DNA of 10,304 nt. It comes from Elusimicrobiota bacterium (GTDB taxonomy: Bacteria; Elusimicrobiota; Elusimicrobia; Elusimicrobiales; UBA9959). The position numbers were made by a program, and so were the translations under genes. The notes under the pieces were generated by a model that worked only from the letters and a program-made list of their open reading frames with translations, ran no database searches and was not told the origin of the DNA. Location: contig JAKLEK010000040.1 in assembly GCA_022703115.1 (NCBI GenBank), forward strand, positions 1 through 10,304, in the 5' to 3' direction. This document shows, in pieces, positions 1-6,441 of this stretch (within the stretch, counting starts at the first letter, position 1; each line of letters opens with the position of its first letter).

Positions 1-515
1 TAGGCATAGAGTCCGGCTCCCCGGAGATACTGAACTCGGTGCAGAAGGGATGCGACCTTTCCAGGCTGCCGGAGAAGATCGGCCTGCTGCGCAAGTACGG
101 CATACAGACGATAGGCAATTTCATGCTCGGGTTCCCGGGCGAGACCAGGAGCCAGATGCAGCGGACCATGGCCCTGGCCCTCTCTCTGGACCTGTCCGCG
201 ATCAACGTCGCCGTCTATACGCCGATGCCCGGCACCAAACTTTACGACCGTCTCGCCTCGGAAGGCAGGCTGCCGACCGACCGGGCTTTCAGGAACTACA
301 ACTTCGTGGCGTACGAGAACGACCTCTCCGAGCTCTCTCCGAAGGAACTCAGGCGTTTCCGCACCCGGTTCATGCTGGCGTTCCTGCTGCGCTGGCGGAC
401 GCTGCGGACAGTGGCCGAACTTATAAGGAGCGGTATAGCGTGGAACAGTCTGGTGAAACGGATCTACTGGATGTACGTTTCGAAGATGATACGCCGCTCC
501 CCGGCCGGACGGTGA
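1..515 (+). CDS. B12-binding-type radical SAM protein, C-terminal part (5' end outside window)
   Basis: The reading frame is open from base 3 to the TGA at 513-515, giving 170 visible residues with no start inside the window. It begins with GIESGS, followed about 30 residues later by GNFMLGFPGET and then by TPMPGTKLY. This order is the second half of the radical SAM barrel in the family that carries an N-terminal cobalamin-binding domain (BchE/HpnP-like proteins). The CxxxCxxC iron-sulphur cluster motif and any B12 domain would lie upstream, out of view. The last 70 residues are Arg-rich with Trp and aromatic residues, as in the usual C-terminal tail of this family. The substrate cannot be told from this part; family members do methylations, ring formations and lipid modifications. 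A GTG at 39-41 is internal, not a start, because the conserved GIESGS block lies before it. The next gene starts 4 nt after the stop. Confidence 0.9.
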   Translation, partial: GIESGSPEILNSVQKGCDLSRLPEKIGLLRKYGIQTIGNFMLGFPGETRSQMQRTMALALSLDLSAINVAVYTPMPGTKLYDRLASEGRLPTDRAFRNYNFVAYENDLSELSPKELRRFRTRFMLAFLLRWRTLRTVAELIRSGIAWNSLVKRIYWMYVSKMIRRSPAGR

Positions 516-519
516 CGGC

Positions 520-972
520 ATGAGGCCCGTCTGGCACGCCGCGGCCGGGGTCGGGCTCGGCGCCGCCGTTTATAAGGCTACCTCAGACTGGCGTCTGGCC
601 GCGGTAGCCGCGGGGACCGAGGTGCTGACGGACCTGGACCACGTACTGGAACACATGCTACGCAGCGACCGTCCGTTCTGCGTCAGGACCTTCTTCTCCA
701 AGAGGAACTCGCTGGACTGGCCGAAGATGATGTTCCCGCTGCACGCCTACGAATGGGCGGCGCTGCTCGCGGCCGCGGCAGCCTGGTCCGGCCATCGGGA
801 ACTATGGGCGGCGGCCCTGGGCCTGGCCGTGCATCTTCTGCTGGACGAGATAGGCAACAGGCGCTTCATTTACCCCGGGTATTTCTCCCCCTGGTTCTAT
901 TTCTTCACATACCGTCTGTCGGCGGGGTTCCGGGTCGAAAGGCTTATACGCGAGGCCGGCGGCAAAAAATGA
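520..972 (+). CDS. Small His/Asp-rich probable membrane protein, YdjM-like metal-dependent hydrolase-like
   Basis: This encodes 150 residues, with ATG 4 nt after the radical SAM stop and a weak GGTGA ribosome site. It has hydrophobic stretches at about residues 6-18, 25-36, 80-90 and 95-108. Polar residues able to bind metal are spread through it: His6, Asp38, Asp40, His41, His45, His75, Glu78, His105 and Asp109. The arrangement TDLDHVLEH, then HAYEW, then HLLLDE resembles the YdjM/LexA-regulated class of inner-membrane metal-dependent hydrolases, in which Asp/His pairs sit at the ends of membrane helices. No biochemical role is assigned with confidence. Spacing suggests co-transcription with the radical SAM gene, so it may act in the same unknown pathway. 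The 3' end overlaps the convergent methyltransferase gene by 29 nt. The protein is a plausible complete small gene rather than a fragment. Confidence 0.75.
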   Translation: MRPVWHAAAGVGLGAAVYKATSDWRLAAVAAGTEVLTDLDHVLEHMLRSDRPFCVRTFFSKRNSLDWPKMMFPLHAYEWAALLAAAAAWSGHRELWAAALGLAVHLLLDEIGNRRFIYPGYFSPWFYFFTYRLSAGFRVERLIREAGGKK

Positions 973-1669
973 CCGTCTGCGCGCCCAGGAACCGGCCGAG
1001 CAGCGGCATCTTTTCCAGAAATGGCTGAAAAAAGGCGATGATCCTGGCGGGCACGTCCGGAAAAAAGAAAGGTACGAAGCCGATGAAGACCGGCGCGGCT
1101 GGTTCCAGACCGGCCTCCCTGCACCAGCCCAGCAGGCGTCCCGGTGCGAAGGAGCGCTCCTCGTGTTCGCGATGGTAACGCGAGACCTTCTCTATCACCT
1201 TGAGCACCGGATTGTTGCCGTTGGGTTCTATTATCACGAGCGCGTCTGAAAGACGGGCGCAGTTGCGCACGGCCGCCCCCGGATCCGACAGGTGATGAAG
1301 GACCCCGCGCAGAACGACGATATCGAAACGCCGCGCCGGGAGCGTTTCCGGGCGCAGCAGGTCCCCAGTGGAAAAAGAGACGCCGGGATAGCGGCGTCCG
1401 GCGGCCTCTATGGCGGCCGCCGCCGGGTCCAGGCCGGTTATCTCCAGTTCCGGTCTGGCCAGCTTTATGTCGTTGGCGTAGGTGCCGTCGCCGCAGCCGG
1501 CGTCCAGCAGGGTGCGGCTGCCCGCCGGTATCAGGCGCAGGGTCTCCTCCGTTATGCGCCTGTTCGCCGCTACGGAGGAGAAAGAGGCTCCGGTCGTGTA
1601 GCGGTAACCGGCGTTCTCGCGCACGTCGGATTCGAAAACATGGACGTTCTTTTTCAGCCCTTCCGTCAT
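944..1669 (-). CDS. Class I SAM-dependent methyltransferase
   Basis: This encodes 241 residues, read right to left from the ATG at 1669 to a TAA at 944-946. Motif I is LLDAGCGDG at residues 54-62, an acidic ribose-binding position follows in GLDP at about 79-82, and the later block FDIVVLRGVLHHLSDP is the usual motif II/III region of Methyltransf_11/25-type enzymes. The C-terminal third has an aromatic, Pro-rich stretch (FIGFVPFFFPDVPARI) that could contact a membrane or hydrophobic substrate. The substrate is unknown; small molecule, lipid or quinone-like targets are all possible. The frame stays open upstream to 1771, but the extra 34 residues are Arg-rich and unlike the family. The start at 1669 also sits exactly where a strong extended -10 would begin the transcript. 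The gene is divergent from the glycan operon and convergent with the preceding small gene. Confidence 0.88.
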   Translation of the reverse strand: MTEGLKKNVHVFESDVRENAGYRYTTGASFSSVAANRRITEETLRLIPAGSRTLLDAGCGDGTYANDIKLARPELEITGLDPAAAAIEAAGRRYPGVSFSTGDLLRPETLPARRFDIVVLRGVLHHLSDPGAAVRNCARLSDALVIIEPNGNNPVLKVIEKVSRYHREHEERSFAPGRLLGWCREAGLEPAAPVFIGFVPFFFPDVPARIIAFFQPFLEKMPLLGRFLGAQTVIFCRRPRV

Positions 1670-1675
1670 GCCCCT

Positions 1676-1684
1676 ATTATAACA
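1676..1684 (-). promoter_or_regulatory. Extended -10 promoter for the methyltransferase, predicted leaderless
   Basis: Read on the minus strand, the sequence is TGTTATAAT, a perfect TGnTATAAT extended -10 element. The TATAAT hexamer is 1676-1681 and the TG is 1683-1684. No good -35 is seen at the usual distance, which fits an extended -10 promoter. Six bases separate the hexamer from the ATG at 1669, so transcription should begin at or very near the A of the start codon. The only purine-rich stretch (AGGGG) ends 1 nt before the ATG, too close to serve as a Shine-Dalgarno site. Confidence 0.6.
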
Positions 1685-1760
1685 TAAGCGCGCCGGCCGC
1701 CTTGCGCCGGATGCCGCGCGCCGGGAGCGGGGCCGAAGGACGTCTTCGTTCCCGTTCCCC

Positions 1761-1790
1761 ATAGATATCATTCGTTAAATTTGATTTAAT
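1761..1790 (+). promoter_or_regulatory. AT-rich promoter region for the glycan operon
   Basis: This 30-base block is sharply more AT-rich than its surroundings and lies 39-68 bases before the first operon gene. It contains -10-like hexamers on the + strand: TTAAAT at 1775-1780 and TTTAAT at 1785-1790. No convincing -35 box is found 16-18 bases upstream of either. A start about 7 bases after the second hexamer would give a leader of roughly 30 bases containing the hairpin at 1803-1817. This is an inference from composition and position only. The rest of the divergent gap (1685-1760) is GC-rich and shows nothing I can name. Confidence 0.35.
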
Positions 1791-1802
1791 GGTCCGGTGC
1801 GC

Positions 1803-1817
1803 GCCCCTGAGAGGGGC
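1803..1817 (+). promoter_or_regulatory. Leader hairpin overlapping the likely ribosome binding site
   Basis: The arms GCCCCT (1803-1808) and AGGGGC (1812-1817) are perfect reverse complements around a GAG loop. The purine-rich run GAGAGGGG (1809-1816), the only Shine-Dalgarno-like sequence ahead of the ATG at 1829, lies in the loop and right arm. Its spacing to the ATG is about 12 bases, slightly long. Folding would mask it, so the hairpin could damp translation of the first operon gene. No T-run follows, so it is not a standard terminator. Confidence 0.35.
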
Positions 1818-1828
1818 CGCGGCGAAAT

Positions 1829-2635
1829 ATGAACGAAGAAACGCGCGGCGTAACCCCTTCCGGCATCAGGAAAATAATCCTCGAGCAGTCGTACCGCGCC
1901 CATGTGGGGCATATCGGTTCCGCCCTTTCGGTGGCCGACATCCTCTCCGTCCTTTACGGCGGGGTCCTCAGGACCGGCGGGGATAGGGCGGACAGGGACC
2001 GCTTCGCGCTCTCCAAAGGGCACGCGGCCCTGGCGCTTTACGCCGCTCTCCATCTCAGGGGCGATATTTCCAGGGCGCAGCTGGACTCTTTCTGCGGCGA
2101 AGGTTCCAAACTGGGGGTGCATCCCGAAAGCTGCCTGCCCGGAGTGGATTTCTCCACCGGCTCGCTGGGGCACGGTCTCTCCATGGCGGCGGGCGCGGCG
2201 CTGGCCGCCCGGCTGCAGGGTTCGTCCAGGCGCGTCTTCGCCCTTTTGAGCGACGGGGAATGCAACGAGGGTTCGATCTGGGAAGCGGCCATGTTCGCCG
2301 CGCATCGCCGCCTTTCCGGCCTGACGGCGATAGTGGACCTCAACGGCCAGCAGGCTTTCGGCTACACCAGGGACGTGATGGACATGACACCTATGGCGGA
2401 CCGATGGCGGGCGTTCGGCTGGGAAGCCCACGAGACGGACGGGCACGACGCCGTGGCGCTGCGGCGCCTGCTGTCCGCGGCGCCGGCCGCCGACGGCCGG
2501 CCGCGCGCCGTCATCGCGCGTACGGTGTTCGGCAAAGGCGTCCCGTTCATGGAGAACAAGATCAAGTGGCACTACTGGCCGATGTCGGAGGATGAATTCC
2601 GGCAGGCGATGGCGGCCGTAGGGGGGGCGCAATGA
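1829..2635 (+). CDS. Transketolase, N-terminal (thiamine diphosphate-binding) subunit
   Basis: This encodes 268 residues and is the first half of a split transketolase. Family landmarks are present in order: GHIGS at 27-31 with the catalytic-region His28, SKGH at 62-65, STGSLGHGLS at 109-118, the cofactor motif SDGECNEGSIWEA at 141-153 with Asn172 completing the metal site, and FGKGVPFMEN at 234-243. The enzyme moves two-carbon ketol units between sugar phosphates using thiamine diphosphate and a divalent metal, in the cytoplasm. The length matches other stand-alone N-halves, so it is not a truncation. Its stop overlaps the next ATG in the sequence ATGA, which links its translation to the C-half. 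The start at 1829 puts the conserved first helix about 15 residues in, as usual. It heads a glycan operon, which suggests sugar-precursor supply, but it could also be the organism's general pentose-phosphate enzyme. Confidence 0.93.
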   Translation: MNEETRGVTPSGIRKIILEQSYRAHVGHIGSALSVADILSVLYGGVLRTGGDRADRDRFALSKGHAALALYAALHLRGDISRAQLDSFCGEGSKLGVHPESCLPGVDFSTGSLGHGLSMAAGAALAARLQGSSRRVFALLSDGECNEGSIWEAAMFAAHRRLSGLTAIVDLNGQQAFGYTRDVMDMTPMADRWRAFGWEAHETDGHDAVALRRLLSAAPAADGRPRAVIARTVFGKGVPFMENKIKWHYWPMSEDEFRQAMAAVGGAQ

Positions 2636-3558
2636 GGGGCGCTTTCGTCAAGACCCTCATCGAGCTGGCCGCCGGCGACCGGCGCGTCCTGCTGCTCACC
2701 GGGGATATCGGCTATATGGCGCTGGAGCCGTTCGCCGAGAGATTCCCGGACAGGTTCTTCAACGTGGGGGTGGCGGAACAGAACATGCTCGGCATAGCCA
2801 CCGGCCTGGCGGAGGCCGGCTTCGTGCCGTTCGTCTATTCCATCGCCACCTTTGTTTCGCTGAGGCCGTACGAATTCATCAGGAACGGTCCGGTGCTGCA
2901 TTCCCTGCCGGTCCGGGTCGTAGGGGTCGGCGGCGGCTTCGAATACGGGCACAACGGGATAACCCATCACGCCGTAGAGGACGTGGCCGTCATGCGCGCC
3001 CATCCCGGCATGACCGTGGTCTCACCGGCGGACCATGAACAGGCGCGCGCCGCGCTCCTGGCGACATGGAACGTCCCCGGGCCGGTCTACTACCGTCTCG
3101 GCAAGGACGACAGGACCGTGGTCCCCGGCCTGAACGGCCGTTTCGAGGCCGGGCGCGTGCAGAGCCTCGGAGGCGGGAAGGACCTGCTGATCCTGGCCAT
3201 GGGCAGCGTGGCTAAAGAGGCGGCCGCGGCCGCCGAAACCCTGCGCGGACAAGGGGTCGCCTGTACCGCCGCCGTGGCGGCTTCCGTGCACCCGGCGCCG
3301 GCCGGGGACCTGGCCGCGCTGGCCGGCGGCTTCAGGCATGTGATGACCGTGGAAGCGCATTATGTGAACGGCGGCCTGGGCTCCATGACGGCCGAGGTCA
3401 TCGCCGAGAGGGGGCTGCCGTGCCGGCTCACGCGCTGCGGGGTCAGCCTGCCTCCGGACGGCGTTTCAGGCAGCCAGGAATATCTTCACAGACTGCACGG
3501 GATCGACAGGGATTCGCTGGTCGCGACCGGGCTCAGGGTCGTACGGGGGGGAGCGTGA
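2632..3558 (+). CDS. Transketolase, C-terminal (pyrimidine-binding) subunit
   Basis: This encodes 308 residues and is the second half of the split transketolase. It carries the pyrimidine-binding domain with TGDIG at 23-27 and the signature FNVGVAEQNMLGIATGLA at 43-60, whose Glu49 activates the thiamine ring. GGFEYGHNGITHHAVED follows at about 101-117 (the GPTHQ-like substrate loop), then SPAD at 131-134. The last ~120 residues form the transketolase C-terminal domain (LLILAMGSVAKEA, then a VTVEAH-like strand read here as VMTVEAHYVNGGLGS). It pairs with the product of the preceding gene to form the active site at the subunit interface, so both are needed. It overlaps the N-half by 4 nt (ATGA) and the following glycosyltransferase by 4 nt (GTGA). 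A DXS-like role is less likely given the separate halves and the loop sequence. Confidence 0.93.
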   Translation: MRGAFVKTLIELAAGDRRVLLLTGDIGYMALEPFAERFPDRFFNVGVAEQNMLGIATGLAEAGFVPFVYSIATFVSLRPYEFIRNGPVLHSLPVRVVGVGGGFEYGHNGITHHAVEDVAVMRAHPGMTVVSPADHEQARAALLATWNVPGPVYYRLGKDDRTVVPGLNGRFEAGRVQSLGGGKDLLILAMGSVAKEAAAAAETLRGQGVACTAAVAASVHPAPAGDLAALAGGFRHVMTVEAHYVNGGLGSMTAEVIAERGLPCRLTRCGVSLPPDGVSGSQEYLHRLHGIDRDSLVATGLRVVRGGA

Positions 3559-4523
3559 ACGGAACCGGACGGAAAGCCAAGTTGAGCGCCATAATAGCCT
3601 GCTACCGGGACGCGCAGGCCGTGCCCGTCATGTACTCCAGGCTGCGGGCGGTCTTCGAGAAGATAGGGGCGGACTACGAGATCATCTTCGTGAACGACGG
3701 CAGTCCCGATAACGCCCGGGAGGTCCTCAGGGGGCTGGCCGCCGGGGACCCGAAACTGATAGTCGTCAATCACGCCAGGAATTTCGGTTCCCAGAACGCT
3801 TTCACCAGCGGAATGAAGATATCGACCGGAGACGCCGTGGCGCTGCTGGACGGCGACCTGCAGGACCCGCCGGAACTGATCGAGGATTTCTACCGGAAGT
3901 GGCGCGAAGGTTACGACGTGGTGTACGGAGTAAGGGTGGAGCGGGAGGACACGCTCTTCATGCGGTACGCCTATAAGGCCTTTTACCGCGTGTTCCACGC
4001 CCTGTCCTACGTTCCGCTCCCGCTCAACGCCGGGGATTTCTCCCTCATAGACCGCCGGGTGGTAGAGGTGCTCAACGGGCTGCCCGAGAATAACAGGTTT
4101 ATACGGGGGCTCAGGGCCTGGGCCGGGTTCAGGCAGACCGGCGTGCCGTACGTCCGCCCGAAAAGGATGTTCGGCGTGACCACCAACTCGTTCATCAGGA
4201 ACCTGGACTGGGCGCGCAAGGCGATCTTCTCTTTCTCCTACATGCCCCTGGATTTCATCGTGTGGCTGGCCTTCATTATCGTGACCGGCTCCTTCGCGGC
4301 CATGGGCTTCCAGCTGGCCATGCGGCTGATGTATCCCGGCCTCGCGCCGCAGGGATACACCACGCTGGTCCTGCTTATACTTTTCATGGGCGGCATCCAG
4401 CTGCTCAGTCTCGGGATCATAGGCTCCTACCTCGCGCATATATACGACGAGGTGAAACGGCGTCCGCCCTACGTGGTGGAGAGCTATCTGAACTATAAGC
4501 CTGAAAAAAATGCCGAAAGTTGA
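3555..4523 (+). CDS. GT2 glycosyltransferase, GtrB/ArnC type, with two C-terminal membrane helices
   Basis: This encodes 322 residues starting at GTG 3555, which overlaps the transketolase stop (GTGA) and has a G-rich ribosome site just before it. The frame is open further upstream, but that stretch lies over the transketolase gene and does not look like the family. The GT-A fold shows VNDGSPD at 46-52, RNFGSQNAF at 75-83 and the metal/nucleotide motif LLDGDLQDPPEL at 97-108. Farther on, NAGDFSLIDRRV and RGLRAWAGFRQTGVPYVRPKR are typical of the GtrB/ArnC/YfdH group. Two membrane spans follow, about residues 229-255 and 262-285, then a short cytoplasmic tail. Characterised relatives transfer a sugar from a nucleotide donor to undecaprenyl phosphate at the inner face of the cytoplasmic membrane. 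The sugar here is not evident. The next gene starts inside its last 14 bases. Confidence 0.9.
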   Translation: MNGTGRKAKLSAIIACYRDAQAVPVMYSRLRAVFEKIGADYEIIFVNDGSPDNAREVLRGLAAGDPKLIVVNHARNFGSQNAFTSGMKISTGDAVALLDGDLQDPPELIEDFYRKWREGYDVVYGVRVEREDTLFMRYAYKAFYRVFHALSYVPLPLNAGDFSLIDRRVVEVLNGLPENNRFIRGLRAWAGFRQTGVPYVRPKRMFGVTTNSFIRNLDWARKAIFSFSYMPLDFIVWLAFIIVTGSFAAMGFQLAMRLMYPGLAPQGYTTLVLLILFMGGIQLLSLGIIGSYLAHIYDEVKRRPPYVVESYLNYKPEKNAES

Positions 4524-5448
4524 TCTGCGTCCCTCGAAGTGCCCGGTCTGCGGCACCGAAGGCAACGCCGGCGAACTGTATCCGGCCAATTTCGGCATGG
4601 AGGCGTTCAATCCGGAAGTGTTCTCTGCGAGGCGGCTGCCGGACCGGGTGCATTACCGGATAGTGAGGTGTTCCGGCTGCGGCCTGGTCCGTTCGGACCC
4701 GGCGGCGGGTCCGGAAACCCTCTCCGAGCTTTACTCGCGCAGCACGCTGGAATACGGCGCCGAGATCCCGGCGCTCAAGGCCACGTACGGCCGCTATCTT
4801 GAAAAGGCTTCCCGTTATTCAGGGCGCAAAGGCGCCCTGCTGGAGATAGGCTGCGGCAGCGGTTTCTTCCTGGAGGAGGCCCTGCGGATGGGCTACGCCG
4901 AGGCCATGGGCGTGGAGCCCAGCGCGGCCGCGGCGGAGCAGGCGGTCCCTTCGGTGCGCGCGGGCATAAGGGTAGGTATGATGGGCCCGGGACTGTTCGA
5001 GAACGGACGGTTCGACATCGCGTGCATGTTCCAGGTGCTGGACCATATGCCGGACCCGGCGGCCCTGCTGGACCAGGTGAGGGCCGCGCTCAGGCCCGGG
5101 GGGCTGGTCCTGGTGCTGAACCACGACGTGGAATCGTTCTCGTCCCGCCTCCTCGGGGAGGGCAGCCCGATCGTGGACATAGAGCACACCTTTCTGTACG
5201 GAGTAGGTACTCTGACGCGGCTCATGGAGAGCCGCGGCTTCTCGGTAAGGGAGGCCGGCCCGGCTCTGAACAGTTATTCTCTGAACTATCTGGCGCGGCT
5301 GCTGCCGCTGCCGGCTCCGCTCAAGAAGGCGGCGGCCGGGGCCCTGGCCGCGTCCGGGCTGGGCCGGCTGCGCATGACCGTGCCCCTCGGGAACATGTAT
5401 CTCATAGCGCAGCGGCCGGCGGACCGGGAGCCGGGCGGGGGATCATGA
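4510..5448 (+). CDS. Class I SAM methyltransferase with N-terminal zinc ribbon
   Basis: This encodes 312 residues. The N-terminus holds two Cys pairs, Cys11/Cys14 (CPVC) and Cys54/Cys57 (CSGC), that should bind one zinc. The Rossmann methyltransferase domain follows, with LLEIGCGSG at 110-118, a VEPS strand end near 137 and FDIACMFQVLDHMPDP, then LRPGG before strand 5. This resembles the front two-thirds of the NDP-sugar C-methyltransferase family (zinc-binding N-domain plus Methyltransf_23). At 312 residues, however, it lacks room for the ~160-residue C-terminal domain of those enzymes, so the reaction is uncertain. Modification of a sugar or a lipid-linked glycan intermediate fits the location. 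It overlaps the preceding glycosyltransferase by 14 nt and the next gene by 4 nt (ATGA). The upstream ribosome site is weak and contains an A7 run, so translation may rely on coupling. Confidence 0.87.
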   Translation: MPKVDLRPSKCPVCGTEGNAGELYPANFGMEAFNPEVFSARRLPDRVHYRIVRCSGCGLVRSDPAAGPETLSELYSRSTLEYGAEIPALKATYGRYLEKASRYSGRKGALLEIGCGSGFFLEEALRMGYAEAMGVEPSAAAAEQAVPSVRAGIRVGMMGPGLFENGRFDIACMFQVLDHMPDPAALLDQVRAALRPGGLVLVLNHDVESFSSRLLGEGSPIVDIEHTFLYGVGTLTRLMESRGFSVREAGPALNSYSLNYLARLLPLPAPLKKAAAGALAASGLGRLRMTVPLGNMYLIAQRPADREPGGGS

Positions 5449-6425
5449 AACGAGTCATAGTGACAGGCGGGACCGGTTTCGTGGGAGCGAACCTCACGCG
5501 GCGGCTGCTGGCGGAGGGGCACGAGGTCCATCTTATCGTGCGCAAAGGCCGAGCGATGTGGCGCCTCTCCGGCATCGAGGACCGGGTGATCCTGCACGAG
5601 ACCGGGCTGGACGACCCCGCCGGCCTTACCACCGCCGTTTCCGGGATAAGACCGGACTGGATCTTCCATCTCGCCGCCTACGGCGCCTATTCGTGGCAGG
5701 ACGACGCGCCGAGGATAATGGCCACCAACGCCGCCGGGACGGTGAATCTCGTAGAGGCCTGCCTGAAGAGCGGGTTCGAATCCTTCGTGAATACCGGTTC
5801 CTCTTCCGAGTACGGGTTCAAGGACAAGGCCCCGTCCGAAACGGAATGGCTCGATCCCAACAGCTGTTACGCCGTCTCCAAGGCGGCCGCCACGCATTAT
5901 TGCCGGTATATCTCCAGGAGCCGGGACGTCAACCTTACGACCCTCCGGCTCTATTCCGTGTACGGTCCGTACGAGGCTCCCGGACGCCTCATACCGGCGC
6001 TGGTCCTGCGCGGCCTGGCCGGGGAATTGCCGCCGCTGGTGGACCCGGAGGTGGCCCGGGATTACGTTTTCGTGGACGACGTCTGCGACGCCTATCTGCT
6101 GGCCGCCGGCGGGCGGGCGCCCGGCCGCGGGGCGGTCTACAATGTGGGCACCGGCAGGCAGGTGCGCCTGCGCGAAGCGGTGGATATAGCCAGGAAGACG
6201 CTGGGCGTATCCGCGGAACCGGCCTGGGGAGCCATGCCGAACCGCTCCTGGGACACTTCGGTCTGGGTGGCGGACAGCGGCCTGATACGCCGGGAGCTCG
6301 GCTGGCGGCCGCGCTTCGATTTCGAGAGCGGTTTCCGGAGGACGGCGGAGTGGTTCTCCGCGCGCCCGGAGCTCGCCGAGTTCTACAGGAAAGAGGAGCG
6401 GGCCCTCTCCGGAAAGAAGCCGTAG
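5445..6425 (+). CDS. NAD(P)-dependent nucleotide-sugar epimerase/reductase/dehydratase (extended SDR)
   Basis: This encodes 326 residues, with the ATG in an ATGA overlap with the methyltransferase stop and a GGGCGGGGG-rich site ahead of it. The nucleotide-binding motif TGGTGFVG is at residues 7-14, the HLAA strand is at 75-78, and the catalytic set is GSSSEYG at 118-124 with Tyr142 and Lys146 (YxxxK). RDYVFVDDVCDAYLLA and YNVGTG later in the chain are standard for extended SDR sugar enzymes. These change the configuration or oxidation state of a nucleotide-activated sugar in the cytoplasm. The sequence alone does not separate 4-epimerase, 4-reductase (CDP-abequose/paratose synthase type) and 4,6-dehydratase. 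The Glu in SSSEYG recalls dehydratases, but the spacing differs by one residue. In this operon it likely makes a donor sugar for one of the glycosyltransferases. Confidence 0.9.
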   Translation: MKRVIVTGGTGFVGANLTRRLLAEGHEVHLIVRKGRAMWRLSGIEDRVILHETGLDDPAGLTTAVSGIRPDWIFHLAAYGAYSWQDDAPRIMATNAAGTVNLVEACLKSGFESFVNTGSSSEYGFKDKAPSETEWLDPNSCYAVSKAAATHYCRYISRSRDVNLTTLRLYSVYGPYEAPGRLIPALVLRGLAGELPPLVDPEVARDYVFVDDVCDAYLLAAGGRAPGRGAVYNVGTGRQVRLREAVDIARKTLGVSAEPAWGAMPNRSWDTSVWVADSGLIRRELGWRPRFDFESGFRRTAEWFSARPELAEFYRKEERALSGKKP

Positions 6426-6441
6426 AGGTCTTTTGCTGGCC

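Noticed and set aside
1670..1771. Upstream extension of the minus-strand methyltransferase to an ATG at 1771
   Set aside because: The added 34 residues are Arg-rich and not family-like, and the consensus extended -10 element would then lie inside the gene.
2632..2635. The two transketolase frames as one gene broken by a frameshift
   Set aside because: The junction is a clean ATGA overlap, both halves have normal lengths for separate subunits, and split transketolases are a known arrangement.
3420..3554. Upstream extension of the GtrB-like glycosyltransferase frame
   Set aside because: It runs over the coding 3' end of the transketolase C-half. GTG 3555, in a GTGA overlap with a G-rich ribosome site, gives the expected N-terminus.
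4504..4523. A7 run at the glycosyltransferase/methyltransferase junction as a possible programmed frameshift making a fusion protein
   Set aside because: The methyltransferase frame is +1 relative to the glycosyltransferase. A backward slip on the A-run would enter the other frame, and a normal ATG is present at 4510.
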